This document shows, in pieces, positions 15,733 through 24,739 of a stretch of DNA of 64,000 nucleotides. The stretch covers positions 558,001 through 622,000 of the forward strand of contig OZ257128.1 of NCBI GenBank assembly GCA_965278945.1, read 5' to 3'. Position 1 is the stretch's first letter. The number at the start of each line of letters is the position of its first letter. Source of the stretch: UBA10649 sp965278945 (GTDB taxonomy: Bacteria > Actinomycetota > Actinomycetes > S36-B12). Below the pieces are notes generated by a model. It was not told the DNA's origin. It did no database searches and was given only the letters and a program-made list of their open reading frames with translations. The position numbers were made by a program, and so were the translations under genes.

Positions 15733-17179
15733 CTATGTACGCGTACTGACGAAGCACTGGATCGGCATCATCCTCATCATCGCGCTTACCGCCGGCGCGG
15801 CAGTCCTCTACACGTACTCCCAGCCGAAGATCTACAGCGCGACGGCGCAGATGTTCATCTCCATCCAGACGCGGGTGGTCTCGGGTACCGGCGGACAGAC
15901 CACCGTCGGCTCGGGTACGCCGTACGTCCTCCAACGACTGCAGAGCTACGTGCAGATCGTTAACAGTCCTCAGGTGCTGCAGCCGGTGGTCGACGAACTC
16001 GGTATCACCGGCCTCGACGGAAGCGTGACCGCGGTTAACCCGGGCGGCACCGTTCTGCTCGAGGTCACGGCGACGAGCACGAGCGCGCAGCGGTCCGCCG
16101 ACGTCGCCAACGCCACCGCGAGGCAGCTCATCAACGTCATCCAGGACCTGGAGTCGCAGGAGGTCGGGGCCTCGGTCCTGGTCAAGGCGACGGTCACGCA
16201 GGAGGCGCAGCCCCCAGGGGCACCGAGCAGTCCCAAGCCGCGCATCAACCTGATGATCGGCCTGCTCCTCGGCTTCGTCCTCGGCATCGGCTACGCATTC
16301 CTGCGCAACTACCTCGACAACACGGTCAAGACGCAGGAGGACCTCAACAACATCACGGGCGCGACCAGCCTGGGCATGGTGATGTTCGATCCCGACGCCA
16401 AGGACAATCCGCTGGTCACGATGGACCAGCGCGCCGTGCGGTCCGAGGCCTTTCGAACGATCCGTACGAATCTGCGCTACGTCAACGTCGACAAGCCACC
16501 GCGCGTCATCACCATCACGTCCGCGGTTCCCGAAGAAGGAAAGTCGACGACCGCTATCAACCTGGCGATCACCCTCGCGCAGGCCGGCTGGAGTGTGTGC
16601 CTGGTCGAGGCGGACCTGCGCCGCCCGAAGATGGGCAAGTACCTGGGCGTCGACATGGGCGTTGGCCTCACCAGCGTGCTCGCCGGGCAGAACACGCTCG
16701 AGGAGGCGCTGCTGCCGTGGAATCGCGGGATGATCAGCCTGCTCCCGTCGGGCAGCATCCCGCCGAACCCGTCCGAGCTGTTGAGCTCGAAGCAGATGAA
16801 GGATGTGCTCGGCACCCTGCGGAAGATGTTCAACGTGGTCATCGTCGACGCACCGCCGCTGCTGCCGGTCACAGACGGTGCCATCGTCACGACGGCTTCC
16901 GACGGCGCCATCCTGGTGGTTCGGTGGGGCAAGACGACGCGCGAGCAGCTGGCCGCGGCCTCGAAGGCGATCACCCAGGTCGACGGGGAGATCCTCGGCA
17001 CCGTCATGAACTTCGTCCCGACCTCACGGCGGCGCTACAGCTACAAGTACAACTACGGATACGGGTACGGGTACAGCTCGGGCTACGGTGAAGCTGGCAG
17101 CAACGAGGTGATCCCCGCTCCGTACGACGCCGAACTGGCTCGCCCGTCCAAGAAGGATCGCCAAGACCATGCAACCTGA
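15719..17179 (+). CDS. polysaccharide co-polymerase / bacterial tyrosine kinase (Wzz-CpsD fusion)
   Basis: A 486-residue inner-membrane protein that sets polysaccharide chain length and autophosphorylates. TM1 is at residues 14-34, an external Wzz domain follows, TM2 is at about 174-196 and the cytoplasmic kinase fills the rest. Walker A is PEEGKSTT at about residue 270, Walker A' is VEADLRRPKMG and Walker B is VVIVDAPPL. The tail after residue 437 is the expected Tyr cluster (RRYSYKYNYGYGYGYSSGY). Kinase and co-polymerase are one chain, as in Actinobacteria and Proteobacteria but not Firmicutes. It is followed after 3 nt by the ABC flippase. Confidence 0.95.
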   Translation: MELRDYVRVLTKHWIGIILIIALTAGAAVLYTYSQPKIYSATAQMFISIQTRVVSGTGGQTTVGSGTPYVLQRLQSYVQIVNSPQVLQPVVDELGITGLDGSVTAVNPGGTVLLEVTATSTSAQRSADVANATARQLINVIQDLESQEVGASVLVKATVTQEAQPPGAPSSPKPRINLMIGLLLGFVLGIGYAFLRNYLDNTVKTQEDLNNITGATSLGMVMFDPDAKDNPLVTMDQRAVRSEAFRTIRTNLRYVNVDKPPRVITITSAVPEEGKSTTAINLAITLAQAGWSVCLVEADLRRPKMGKYLGVDMGVGLTSVLAGQNTLEEALLPWNRGMISLLPSGSIPPNPSELLSSKQMKDVLGTLRKMFNVVIVDAPPLLPVTDGAIVTTASDGAILVVRWGKTTREQLAAASKAITQVDGEILGTVMNFVPTSRRRYSYKYNYGYGYGYSSGYGEAGSNEVIPAPYDAELARPSKKDRQDHAT

Positions 17180-17182
17180 GGA

Positions 17183-19030
17183 ATGAAGGTCTGGTCGGAC
17201 GTTCGCGCGGCCTTGGCGCTGGTCAGCGCCCGGGATCGCCGCCTGCTTGTCGTCGTGTCGGTGCTCCAGGCGGCGCTTGCCCTTCTTGACCTGGTCGCCG
17301 TGGTCCTGATCGGCCTGGTCGCGCTGATTGCCGCGGGCGCAGCGACCGGCGAGATCCCGCCGCTGATCGATCGCGCGATGCAGACCTTCGGCGTTAATGA
17401 GGAGGATCCCTACGCCCTCGCGGTCACCCTCGCAGTTGTCGCCGGACTGCTCATGATCTCCAAGAGCGCGATGAGCTTCTTCGTGACCAGGCGCGTGTTC
17501 GCGCTGCTCGCCAACCGCCAGGCCATGATCTCGAGCAAGCTCGCCAGCCAGCTCCTGACCCAGCCGCTGCTCGACGTGCAGCGCCGGTCGAGCCAGGAGG
17601 TCGGTTACGCGCTGACCGTTGGCGTCAACGCCATCACTCTCGGCGTGCTCGGTCAGGCGGTCGTCATCGTGGCCGAGACCTCGCTGCTCGTGGTCTTCGC
17701 GGTGGGCCTGTTCTTCATCGACCCGATCGTCACCTTGTTCACGGTGATCTTCTTCGCCGTCGTCGGACTGGGATTGCACAAGCTCATCGCCGGCTGGACC
17801 GAGCGACTCGGGCGCGAGTCTTCCGACACGCAGATCGAGAGCTACGAGGCCGTGCAGGAAGTACTGCGCACCTATCGCGAGGTATCCGTCATGGGCCGGC
17901 GCGGCATGTTCGTCGAGCGGTTCCGTGACCTGCGCTGGGTGGCGGCGCGAGTCCAGGCGAACCTGCAGGTCATGGGCCAGGTCTCGAAGTACGTGTTCGA
18001 GGTGGCGCTCATCGTCGGCGGTGCACTTCTCGCCGCATCGCAGTTCCTCACGCGTGACTCAGCGGCGGCCGTGGCCGTCATCGCCGTGTTCCTGGCCGCG
18101 GCGTCACGTGTCATGCCCTCGCTCCTGCGGCTGCAGTCCGCGGCGCTCATCATCCGGCGCGAGGGAGGAACTGCCGAGGACACGTTCGCGCTCGCGGCGG
18201 AGCTGAGCATGGCGACGAAGAATGCCCAGCCGGTCGCTCTCGGCCCCGAGGTTCGAGCCCGGCTGCGTGACGGCATCGAGAACGGCTACCCGGGTTTCGA
18301 GGCCACCGTCGAACTCGACGGGGTGACGCTGACGTACCCGGGTGCCGACCGAGCCGCAGCGCGGAACGTGACACTGCGCGTCCCGGCCGCGACGTCGCTC
18401 GCGCTCGTGGGCTCGACGGGAGCCGGGAAATCCACGCTCGCCGACATCATCCTCGGCGTGCTGGTGCCGGACGAGGGTTCGGTGAGCCTGTCGCATACGT
18501 TGCCGGGCGAGGCGATCGCGACCTGGCCAGGCGCGGTCTCGTACGTGCCGCAGGACATCGCCGTCATGAATGCGGACATCCGCAGGAACGTGGCGCTGGG
18601 GCTTCCCGAGGAGCTCATCGACGATGCCCGCGTCTGGGAGGCCCTGGAGCGAGCGCACCTCGCGGACTTCCTGCGCGACCAGCGCGAGGGACTGCTTACT
18701 GTCGTTGGCGAGCACGGGGTTCGGCTGAGCGGCGGCCAGCGCCAGCGCCTAGGGCTTGCGCGCGCGCTCTACACCCGACCGCGACTGCTGGTTCTCGACG
18801 AGGCCACGAGCGCCCTCGACGCCGAGACTGAGGCCACCATCGCCGCGAGCATCGCGGATCTGTCCGGCGAGGTCACGCTCATCATCATCGCCCACCGGCT
18901 CGCCACCATCCGTGACTGCGATCAGGTTGCCTACATCGATGCCGGCCGGCTCGCGTCGATCGGCACCTTCGACGAAGTTCGCGACGCCGCCCCGGCGCTG
19001 GACCGACAGGCCCGGCTGCTCGGCCTCTAG
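17183..19030 (+). CDS. ABC exporter, PglK-like lipid-linked sugar flippase candidate
   Basis: A 615-residue half-transporter: an N-terminal six-helix exporter domain (residues ~15-330) and a C-terminal ATPase. Walker A is GSTGAGKST (~410), the signature is LSGGQRQR (~515), Walker B is LLVLDEATSALD and the H-loop is IIAHRLATI. Its position beside the BY-kinase and the nonulosonate genes suggests it flips an undecaprenyl-linked glycan as PglK does, although peptide or lipid export cannot be excluded. Translation is probably coupled to the upstream gene. The 3' end overlaps legG on the other strand by 4 nt. Confidence 0.9.
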   Translation: MKVWSDVRAALALVSARDRRLLVVVSVLQAALALLDLVAVVLIGLVALIAAGAATGEIPPLIDRAMQTFGVNEEDPYALAVTLAVVAGLLMISKSAMSFFVTRRVFALLANRQAMISSKLASQLLTQPLLDVQRRSSQEVGYALTVGVNAITLGVLGQAVVIVAETSLLVVFAVGLFFIDPIVTLFTVIFFAVVGLGLHKLIAGWTERLGRESSDTQIESYEAVQEVLRTYREVSVMGRRGMFVERFRDLRWVAARVQANLQVMGQVSKYVFEVALIVGGALLAASQFLTRDSAAAVAVIAVFLAAASRVMPSLLRLQSAALIIRREGGTAEDTFALAAELSMATKNAQPVALGPEVRARLRDGIENGYPGFEATVELDGVTLTYPGADRAAARNVTLRVPAATSLALVGSTGAGKSTLADIILGVLVPDEGSVSLSHTLPGEAIATWPGAVSYVPQDIAVMNADIRRNVALGLPEELIDDARVWEALERAHLADFLRDQREGLLTVVGEHGVRLSGGQRQRLGLARALYTRPRLLVLDEATSALDAETEATIAASIADLSGEVTLIIIAHRLATIRDCDQVAYIDAGRLASIGTFDEVRDAAPALDRQARLLGL

Positions 19031-20181
19031 CCCAGGTCGTGGAAGCGCTTGACGAGCAGGTCGTCGGTCGAGGTGCGCTCGATCACGTCGACGATGGCCC
19101 GGCTCGCGCCCGGCGTGCCGTAGGGATTGACGGCCTCGGCGACCAAAGCCTGGAAGTCCTCGTCGTCGAGGAGATCAAGCGCGGCGCCGATGGACGCGCG
19201 CGTCGGCTCGCAAGTGATGACGCTCGAGGCCTCCAGCCGACCGCGCTGACGCGATCCGATGTTGATCGTCGGCGTGTGGAAGGACGGGGCCTCGAGCAGT
19301 CCGCTCGATGAGTTGCCGACGACGGCATCGACATGCTGAAGGCAGGACAGGAAGCGAACCTGGCCGAGTGAGGTGAAGGCCTTCGCGTTCGGATTCGCGG
19401 CGACGAAGTCCACGATCATGGACTGAATGACGCGGCCGTCGGTGTCGGCATTCGGCATCGTGAAGATCAGCTGGGTGTCGCGCTGATCGGCGAGGGCCGC
19501 GAGCAGCTCTCCCATCGCGACCTGCGACGGGACACCGTCGAGGGTGACCGGGTGAAGCCCGATCAAGAGCGATCGCTCGCCGAGCGAGAAGTCGAGGGCT
19601 TCCTCGAGCTGCTGGCGATCGAGCAGGTCGAGCCGGTCGATGCTGTCGAGTCCCAGGCCGCCGACGACGAACACCCGCTCTGGATCCTCGCCGAGCTGGA
19701 TGACGCGATCGCGATACGCGGGCGCCGCGACGAAATGCAGGTGGGCCATCTTCGTGATCCCGTGGCGCATCGCCTCGTCGATGGCGCCCTCGGTCACCTC
19801 CCCGCCGTGGATGTGCGCGATCGGGATACGCGCGACCATCGCGGCCGCGGCGGCGCACCAGGTCTCGTACCGATCGCCAAGGACGACGACGAGGTCGGGC
19901 TGCAGTCGCGCGTAGGCGTCGGCCAGGCCGATGAGCCCGAGCCCCATGGACTTGGTCACGGCGACAGTCGTGTCCGAGCTCAGCAGCATGTCGACCTTGG
20001 CATCGATGACGAAGCCGTCGGCCTCGATGTCGCGGTAGGTGAGCCCGAACTCGGGAGACAGGTGCGCCCCGGTCGCGATGACCTGGAGGGTGAGGGTGTC
20101 CGAGTTCGCGATGCCCTGCATCAGCCAGCGGAGCAGTCCGTACTCCGCCCTGGTGCCGGTGACGACGCAGACCCGCGTCAT
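19027..20181 (-). CDS. legG: hydrolysing NDP-sugar 2-epimerase (NeuC/LegG family)
   Basis: A 384-residue enzyme that epimerises C2 of a nucleotide 2-acetamido sugar and releases the free sugar with NDP. The N-terminus VCVVTGTRAEYGLLRWL is the WecB/NeuC signature. LGDRYETW, HIHGGEVTEGAIDEAMRH and GNSSSGLLEAP are all present. Sequence alone does not separate sialic-acid NeuC from legionaminic LegG; the LegB and LegX genes nearby favour LegG. It is the last gene of the long minus-strand operon and overlaps legI by 4 nt. Confidence 0.88.
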   Translation of the reverse strand: MTRVCVVTGTRAEYGLLRWLMQGIANSDTLTLQVIATGAHLSPEFGLTYRDIEADGFVIDAKVDMLLSSDTTVAVTKSMGLGLIGLADAYARLQPDLVVVLGDRYETWCAAAAAMVARIPIAHIHGGEVTEGAIDEAMRHGITKMAHLHFVAAPAYRDRVIQLGEDPERVFVVGGLGLDSIDRLDLLDRQQLEEALDFSLGERSLLIGLHPVTLDGVPSQVAMGELLAALADQRDTQLIFTMPNADTDGRVIQSMIVDFVAANPNAKAFTSLGQVRFLSCLQHVDAVVGNSSSGLLEAPSFHTPTINIGSRQRGRLEASSVITCEPTRASIGAALDLLDDEDFQALVAEAVNPYGTPGASRAIVDVIERTSTDDLLVKRFHDLG

Positions 20182-21179
20182 CGCTCGACCAGCTCGTCAG
20201 GCTCGAAGTCACGGCTGGCAGCGGTGCCGATGACTTCATCCCACAGCATGGGAGACAGGCCCGACGAGGGCCGCTTCGCGGCGATGTTGGCCTCGGTGAA
20301 GAGCTCTCCCGCGCGAATCGGCGCGATCGCGACGATCGAGCGGCGAGCGACAGCACGGTTGGCCAGCTCCCCGGGCCGCGCAGCCTTCACGCCATCTCCC
20401 CGTGCGGCCTCGACGACGCGGATCGCCTCGACCATCTCGGCGAACTCGGCAGGCTCGAGGCTGGCCGCGTGGTCGGGCCCGGGTGCCAACCGGTCGAGTG
20501 TTAGGTGCTTCTCGATGACGCACGCGCCGAGCGCGACGGCGGCGACGGGCACCGCGTGTCCCAAGGTGTGGTCGGAATAGCCCACGCGGATGGCGAACGT
20601 GTCCGCCATCGTGACCATGGCCTGCAGATTAACGTCGGACGCAGGAGCGGGGTACTCGGTCGTGCAGTGCAGCACGATCAACGAGTCGCGCGAGGTCCCG
20701 GCCGCTTCCAGCACCTCGATTGCCGCGGCGACCTCCTCGAGATCGGCCATGCCGGTCGAGATGACGACCGGCAGACCCTTGCCGCCCACGTGGCGCAGGT
20801 AGGGCAGGTTGGTGACCTCACCCGACGGGACCTTCAGCCGGCGCACGCCGAGGTCGACCAGCATGTCGACGCTCTGCTCGTCGAAACCCGTTGACAAGAA
20901 CTCGATCCCGCGCGCCTGGGCCCGGGCGATGAGTGCCTCGTGGTCCGCACGCGACAGTTCGAGACGGAGGAGCATCGCGTGCTGCGTCTCGCCGAAGCCG
21001 CCCTGCGCTTTCTGATACTCCGCCTTCGCCGCGGTTCGCGACACCAGGCGATCGGCGCTGAATGTTTGGAACTTGACGACGTCGGCACCCGCGTCGGCTG
21101 CCGCGTCGACCAGGCCGAGCGCGGTCCTGAGATCACCATCGTGGTTGACCCCCGCCTCCGCGATGACGAGCGTGGTCAT
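20178..21179 (-). CDS. legI: N-acetylneuraminate/legionaminate synthase
   Basis: A 333-residue aldolase-type synthase that condenses phosphoenolpyruvate with a mannosamine-type sugar to make a nine-carbon ulosonic acid. The TIM-barrel start AEAGVNHDGDL, DVVKFQTF, GFDEQSVDML, VISTGMADLEEV, HCTTEYPAP and GYSDHTLG are all NeuB-family landmarks. A SAF/antifreeze-like domain fills the C-terminus (about residue 275 on, RSIVAIAPIRAGELFTEANI). It has ATGA overlaps with legG and legB. Confidence 0.93.
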   Translation of the reverse strand: MTTLVIAEAGVNHDGDLRTALGLVDAAADAGADVVKFQTFSADRLVSRTAAKAEYQKAQGGFGETQHAMLLRLELSRADHEALIARAQARGIEFLSTGFDEQSVDMLVDLGVRRLKVPSGEVTNLPYLRHVGGKGLPVVISTGMADLEEVAAAIEVLEAAGTSRDSLIVLHCTTEYPAPASDVNLQAMVTMADTFAIRVGYSDHTLGHAVPVAAVALGACVIEKHLTLDRLAPGPDHAASLEPAEFAEMVEAIRVVEAARGDGVKAARPGELANRAVARRSIVAIAPIRAGELFTEANIAAKRPSSGLSPMLWDEVIGTAASRDFEPDELVER

Positions 21180-22174
21180 GTGACGTAGCCGCCGGAGCGG
21201 TATCGCTCGAGGTTGTCCGGCTCCGTGAACCAGTCGACAGTGTCAGTCAGTCCGCTCCTGAAGCCATCTAAGCCCGCATACAGCGGCTGCCAGTCGAGCA
21301 GCGCCTTGGCCTTCGTGTTGTCTGCCCAGAGCCGCTCGACCTCGCTGAGCGTGGGACGCAGGCGCTCGTCCTCCGTATGGATCTCGGCGGTGACGCCCAT
21401 GATCTCGGCGATCATAGAAACCGTGTCCGCGATGCTCACCTCGAAGCCGCTGCCGAGGTTGATCTCCTCGCCGATGGCTGCCTGCGCTCCCATCGCCGCG
21501 ATGAATCCGTTCACGGTGTCGGTCACGTGGTTGAAGTCGCGCGTGGGGTGGACCGAGCCGAGGTCCACGCGACCGCCGGTGCGGGCCAGTTGCGTGATGA
21601 CGGTGGGGATGACCGCGCGCGCGGACTGGCGCGGGCCATAAGTGTTGAAGGGCCGCAGGATCGTGACGGGCGTGCCGAACGAGCGATGGAAGGACAGCGC
21701 CATCTGGTCCGCGCCGATCTTGCTCGCGGAGTAGGGCGACTGGCCTTGAAGCGGGTGCGACTCTGTGATCGGCACGAACCGCGCTGTGCCATACACCTCG
21801 CTGGTCGAGGTGTGCACGACCTGCTGCGTCTCGAGGTCGCGCGCGGCCTGCAGCACGTTGAGGGTGCCGCGAATATTCGTGTCGAGGTAGCTGTCGGGAG
21901 AGTGGTACGAGAACGGGATGCCGATGAGCGCGGCGAGGTGGAGCACCACGTCGCGACCCTGCATCGCCGTGCGGACCCCGTTCGGGTCGCGCACGTCCCC
22001 GGAGAACACGTCGAAATGCCCGGCAACATCGGGAGCGCAGGCGTCCAGCCATCCCCAGGAGTTGAACGAGTTGTAGAGGGTGAACGCGCGAACGTCATGG
22101 CCCTCGCGCACCAGGGCCTCGACCAGGTGGGAGCCAATGAAGCCGTCGGCTCCCGTGACGAGGATGGTGCTCAC
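21176..22174 (-). CDS. legB: NAD-dependent NDP-HexNAc 4,6-dehydratase (LegB type)
   Basis: A 332-residue extended SDR that makes the 4-keto-6-deoxy sugar committing to legionaminic acid. NAD binding is VTGADGFIGSHLVEAL; the catalytic region is TSTSEVYGTA with YSASK. The diagnostic segment YNSFNSWGWLDA after strand 3 is what I associate with LegB enzymes. The GTG at 22174 was chosen because it forms a GTGA overlap with the upstream SDR gene and the Rossmann motif begins just after it; the frame is open further upstream but without support. Confidence 0.9.
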   Translation of the reverse strand: MSTILVTGADGFIGSHLVEALVREGHDVRAFTLYNSFNSWGWLDACAPDVAGHFDVFSGDVRDPNGVRTAMQGRDVVLHLAALIGIPFSYHSPDSYLDTNIRGTLNVLQAARDLETQQVVHTSTSEVYGTARFVPITESHPLQGQSPYSASKIGADQMALSFHRSFGTPVTILRPFNTYGPRQSARAVIPTVITQLARTGGRVDLGSVHPTRDFNHVTDTVNGFIAAMGAQAAIGEEINLGSGFEVSIADTVSMIAEIMGVTAEIHTEDERLRPTLSEVERLWADNTKAKALLDWQPLYAGLDGFRSGLTDTVDWFTEPDNLERYRSGGYVT

Positions 22175-22935
22175 AGCGACCACCCATCGTCGACGATGAG
22201 GACCTGGCCGGTCATGTGACGCGATGCATCGGAGAGCAAGAACACGACTGATCCGGTGAGGTCCTGGGGATCGAGCAGTCCGCGGGAACCACTGCGCGAG
22301 TCGTAGGCGGTCTGGAAGGACGCGGGCTGGTCTGCCCTGATCCCGCCCGGGGCCACGGCGTTGCACCGCACTCCGTACGGCAGGTAGTACTGGGCGAAGT
22401 ACCGCGTCAGGCCGTTGATGCCCGCCTTCGTGGCCGCGTACTCGACGGGCATCGTCATGTCCGTGCCCTCGTACATGGCGAAGTCGGGCGGGAACACGCC
22501 GTATATCGAGGATAGGTTCACGATGTTGCCGGCGCCATGCTCGCGGAACGCTCGCGCGAATCGCTGCGCGACCAGGAAGTACCCGCCGAGGTGACCATTG
22601 ACCGTCTCGCAGAAGTCCTCGAACGTGACGTCCTCGAGGTCTCGGCCGTAGTTGCTGCCCCGGGGGTACGCGCTGTTGACCACCGCGTCGAGGCGCCCGC
22701 GCGACTCGCGAACCCTGCCGATGAGCGCATCGATCGCGGAGCTGTCGGTGATGTCCAGGTGCGCCCAGTCGGCGTCGTGACCGTCAGCGTTCAGACCGTC
22801 GGCAATGTGCTTCGCCGCATCGGCGTCGATGTCGGCGACAACGACCACGCCGCCATGCTCGGCGATCGCCGAGCACACCGGAGCGCCGATCGTTCCAGCG
22901 GCGCCGGTGACGACGACAACTTGCCCGTGCAGCAT
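22171..22935 (-). CDS. short-chain dehydrogenase, PtmA-like
   Basis: A 254-residue classical SDR: TGAAGTIGAPVCSAIAEHGG for NAD(P), NLSSIYG for the catalytic Ser region and YAATKAG for Tyr-xxx-Lys. The region FPPDFAMYEGTDMTMPVEYAATK resembles PtmA of Campylobacter legionaminic-acid clusters, whose exact reaction is unclear. A strong ribosome site (GGGGAGGA) precedes ATG 22935. It follows the Fic gene by 21 nt, and downstream it overlaps legB by 4 nt. Confidence 0.88.
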   Translation of the reverse strand: MLHGQVVVVTGAAGTIGAPVCSAIAEHGGVVVVADIDADAAKHIADGLNADGHDADWAHLDITDSSAIDALIGRVRESRGRLDAVVNSAYPRGSNYGRDLEDVTFEDFCETVNGHLGGYFLVAQRFARAFREHGAGNIVNLSSIYGVFPPDFAMYEGTDMTMPVEYAATKAGINGLTRYFAQYYLPYGVRCNAVAPGGIRADQPASFQTAYDSRSGSRGLLDPQDLTGSVVFLLSDASRHMTGQVLIVDDGWSL

Positions 22936-22956
22936 CGCGATCCTCCCCGCCGGAGC

Positions 22957-23970
22957 CTACCGATGCTTGCCGCGGCTGCGGCGATATGCACTTACGTCCT
23001 TGCGGGTGGACTGCCATGTGCCGTCTGGTCCTTGCACCGCGTTGAGCCGGCCGCGCTGCGCCGCTTGGCGCAACGCGGCAAGAGTGAAGTCGCCGTCGAC
23101 CAGAGCAGCGAGTGGCACCAAGTGCACCCTTCCGGCGATCGCGGGTAGGACGAAGCGGTTGATGTTGTCGTAGATGGCTCGGGCGATCATCTCTCCGAGC
23201 GGGCCGTAGTCGCCAGCGTCGGCAACCCGCATCGCATGAAGGTACTTCTCGCGATCTGCTTTGAGGATGATCGCCGGCGGGTAGCCCAGGCGAACCAGAA
23301 TCAGGTTGAGCACCAGTCGGCCAGCGCGCCCGTTGCCATCGATGAAGGGGTGAACTCGCTCGAACCGGTTGTGGAGTTCGGCAAGGAGTTCGGGCAACGG
23401 GGCGCTTGGCTGTACTGCACCCGTCAACTCGGGAGCTAGGGCGGTGACGCGGTCGCGCCAGTCCGCCAGCGCCGCCGGAATCAGAGGCCACGGCGGCGGG
23501 GTCATTCCTGCGGAGAAGGGGTGAAGGTCGTGCTCGCGGAACATGCCCGGTCTCTCGGACGCAGTGGCTTCGGGATGTGGCGCGACCTCCCACACCGGGG
23601 TCATGGCGAGTTCGTGCGTGTAGCGAACCTCGGAAATGCTGATGAGTTCGTCGGACTTCCAGGATCCTGGTTGGAGGGCTTGCCCGTACACCCAGTCGGC
23701 TGCCCGTCCGTACCCGTTGACCTCGAGGTAGTCCTTGAGGGGTTTCGCGCCGACGGTCTTACCTTGGTCAAGCAGCGCGGCAACTTGTCGCAGGACAAGG
23801 GTGTTGCCTTCGAGGGCAGTCGAGTGATGCGCTTCGAGGTGCCAGATGTCCGACCAGATTGCCTGGGCTTGCACGGGAGAGGGAAGCCCGCCGAACTCAG
23901 CGTTGAGCGCACTCACGGATAGGTCCAGGCGCTTGTAAACGGTGGCGCGGGAAGGTCGCCCTTGAGGCAT
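22957..23970 (-). CDS. Fic-family adenylyltransferase with built-in inhibitory helix
   Basis: A 337-residue Fic protein that would transfer AMP to hydroxyl side chains of a target protein. The active-site motif is HPFIDGNGRAGR with His at about residue 207. The inhibitory motif STALEGN lies near the N-terminus (about residues 50-56), making it a class II, self-inhibited Fic. A DUF4172/Fic_N-like segment and a C-terminal winged-helix-like region frame it. I start at ATG 23970 because AGGAG lies 7 nt upstream; 23997 is the longer option. It sits inside a sugar operon it does not fit. Confidence 0.92.
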   Translation of the reverse strand: MPQGRPSRATVYKRLDLSVSALNAEFGGLPSPVQAQAIWSDIWHLEAHHSTALEGNTLVLRQVAALLDQGKTVGAKPLKDYLEVNGYGRAADWVYGQALQPGSWKSDELISISEVRYTHELAMTPVWEVAPHPEATASERPGMFREHDLHPFSAGMTPPPWPLIPAALADWRDRVTALAPELTGAVQPSAPLPELLAELHNRFERVHPFIDGNGRAGRLVLNLILVRLGYPPAIILKADREKYLHAMRVADAGDYGPLGEMIARAIYDNINRFVLPAIAGRVHLVPLAALVDGDFTLAALRQAAQRGRLNAVQGPDGTWQSTRKDVSAYRRSRGKHR

Positions 23971-23999
23971 GTCGCACTCCTGATAGACCCGTTGCAAAC

Positions 24000-24046
24000 C
24001 TAATTAAACATATCAACTTCCCCACGATTGTAGCCGAAACGTGGAG
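24000..24046 (-). promoter_or_regulatory. AT-rich spacer, probable promoter of the Fic gene
   Basis: The only clearly AT-rich stretch in the operon. On the minus strand it carries TACAAT (24027-24032), a good -10 box. The other gene junctions of this operon are mostly ATGA or GTGA overlaps, or gaps of about 2 nt. Confidence 0.5.
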
Positions 24047-24739
24047 TCAGGACCGGCTCAAGAGGAGTTCGGCGAGGAGCAGGTCGAAGGGAGTGTCGAT
24101 GTCCAGCGACCGCTCCGCGGGAATCATCACCGTCCCCACGCGACCGTCGAACAGGTAGCCGTTGTCGAGCACGTGCCCAGGTCGAACGGCGTACGCGACA
24201 GTGCACAGGTCGTACAGGGCGGGCACGTCCTGCCGGCGGGAGAAGCCCTGGGCCGGCGGCAGCGGCAGGCTCGCCGCGCCGGACTCGTCGATCTGGATCA
24301 TGTTGAAGTACGGGCTTCGTCGCGCAGGGGTTGCCGTCACGACCGCGTCCCAAGAGCCCGCGAGGAACTCGTCGAGGACGGCCTCCACGTCGCTGGGCAG
24401 CCGCAGTGGTGACGTGGTCGGGACGGAGACCATGACGTCGGGCAGGCCCCCGCCCTCATCGCGCAGGTACTCCAGGGCATGGCGCCACGCCAGCCACTCA
24501 GGAGCCTCGTCGCGGGCCAGGGCTGCCGGCCGCATGAATGGAACCTCGGCGCCGGCGGCGAGCGCGAGTTCGGCAATGCGGTCCGAGTCGGTCGAGACGA
24601 TGACGCGATCAAGGCCGCTCACCGCGCGAGCGGTGTCGACGGCGCGGGTGATCAGGGGGATGCCGGCGACCTCGACCACGTTCTTGTCGGGGATGCCCTT
24701 GGAGCCACCGCGCGCGAAGATCATTCCGACGGCACTCAT
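24047..24739 (-). CDS. legF: CMP-nonulosonate (acylneuraminate) cytidylyltransferase
   Basis: A 230-residue enzyme that activates a nonulosonic acid with CTP. The N-terminal nucleotide loop IFARGGSKGIPDKNV is the family signature, followed by VIVSTDSDRIAELA and VSVPTTSPLR. The C-terminal Asp pair is in SLDIDTPFD. The start at 24739 makes an ATGA overlap with the upstream oxidoreductase stop; the frame is open further upstream but lacks family sequence. Together with legI and legG it completes the nonulosonate core. Confidence 0.92.
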   Translation of the reverse strand: MSAVGMIFARGGSKGIPDKNVVEVAGIPLITRAVDTARAVSGLDRVIVSTDSDRIAELALAAGAEVPFMRPAALARDEAPEWLAWRHALEYLRDEGGGLPDVMVSVPTTSPLRLPSDVEAVLDEFLAGSWDAVVTATPARRSPYFNMIQIDESGAASLPLPPAQGFSRRQDVPALYDLCTVAYAVRPGHVLDNGYLFDGRVGTVMIPAERSLDIDTPFDLLLAELLLSRS

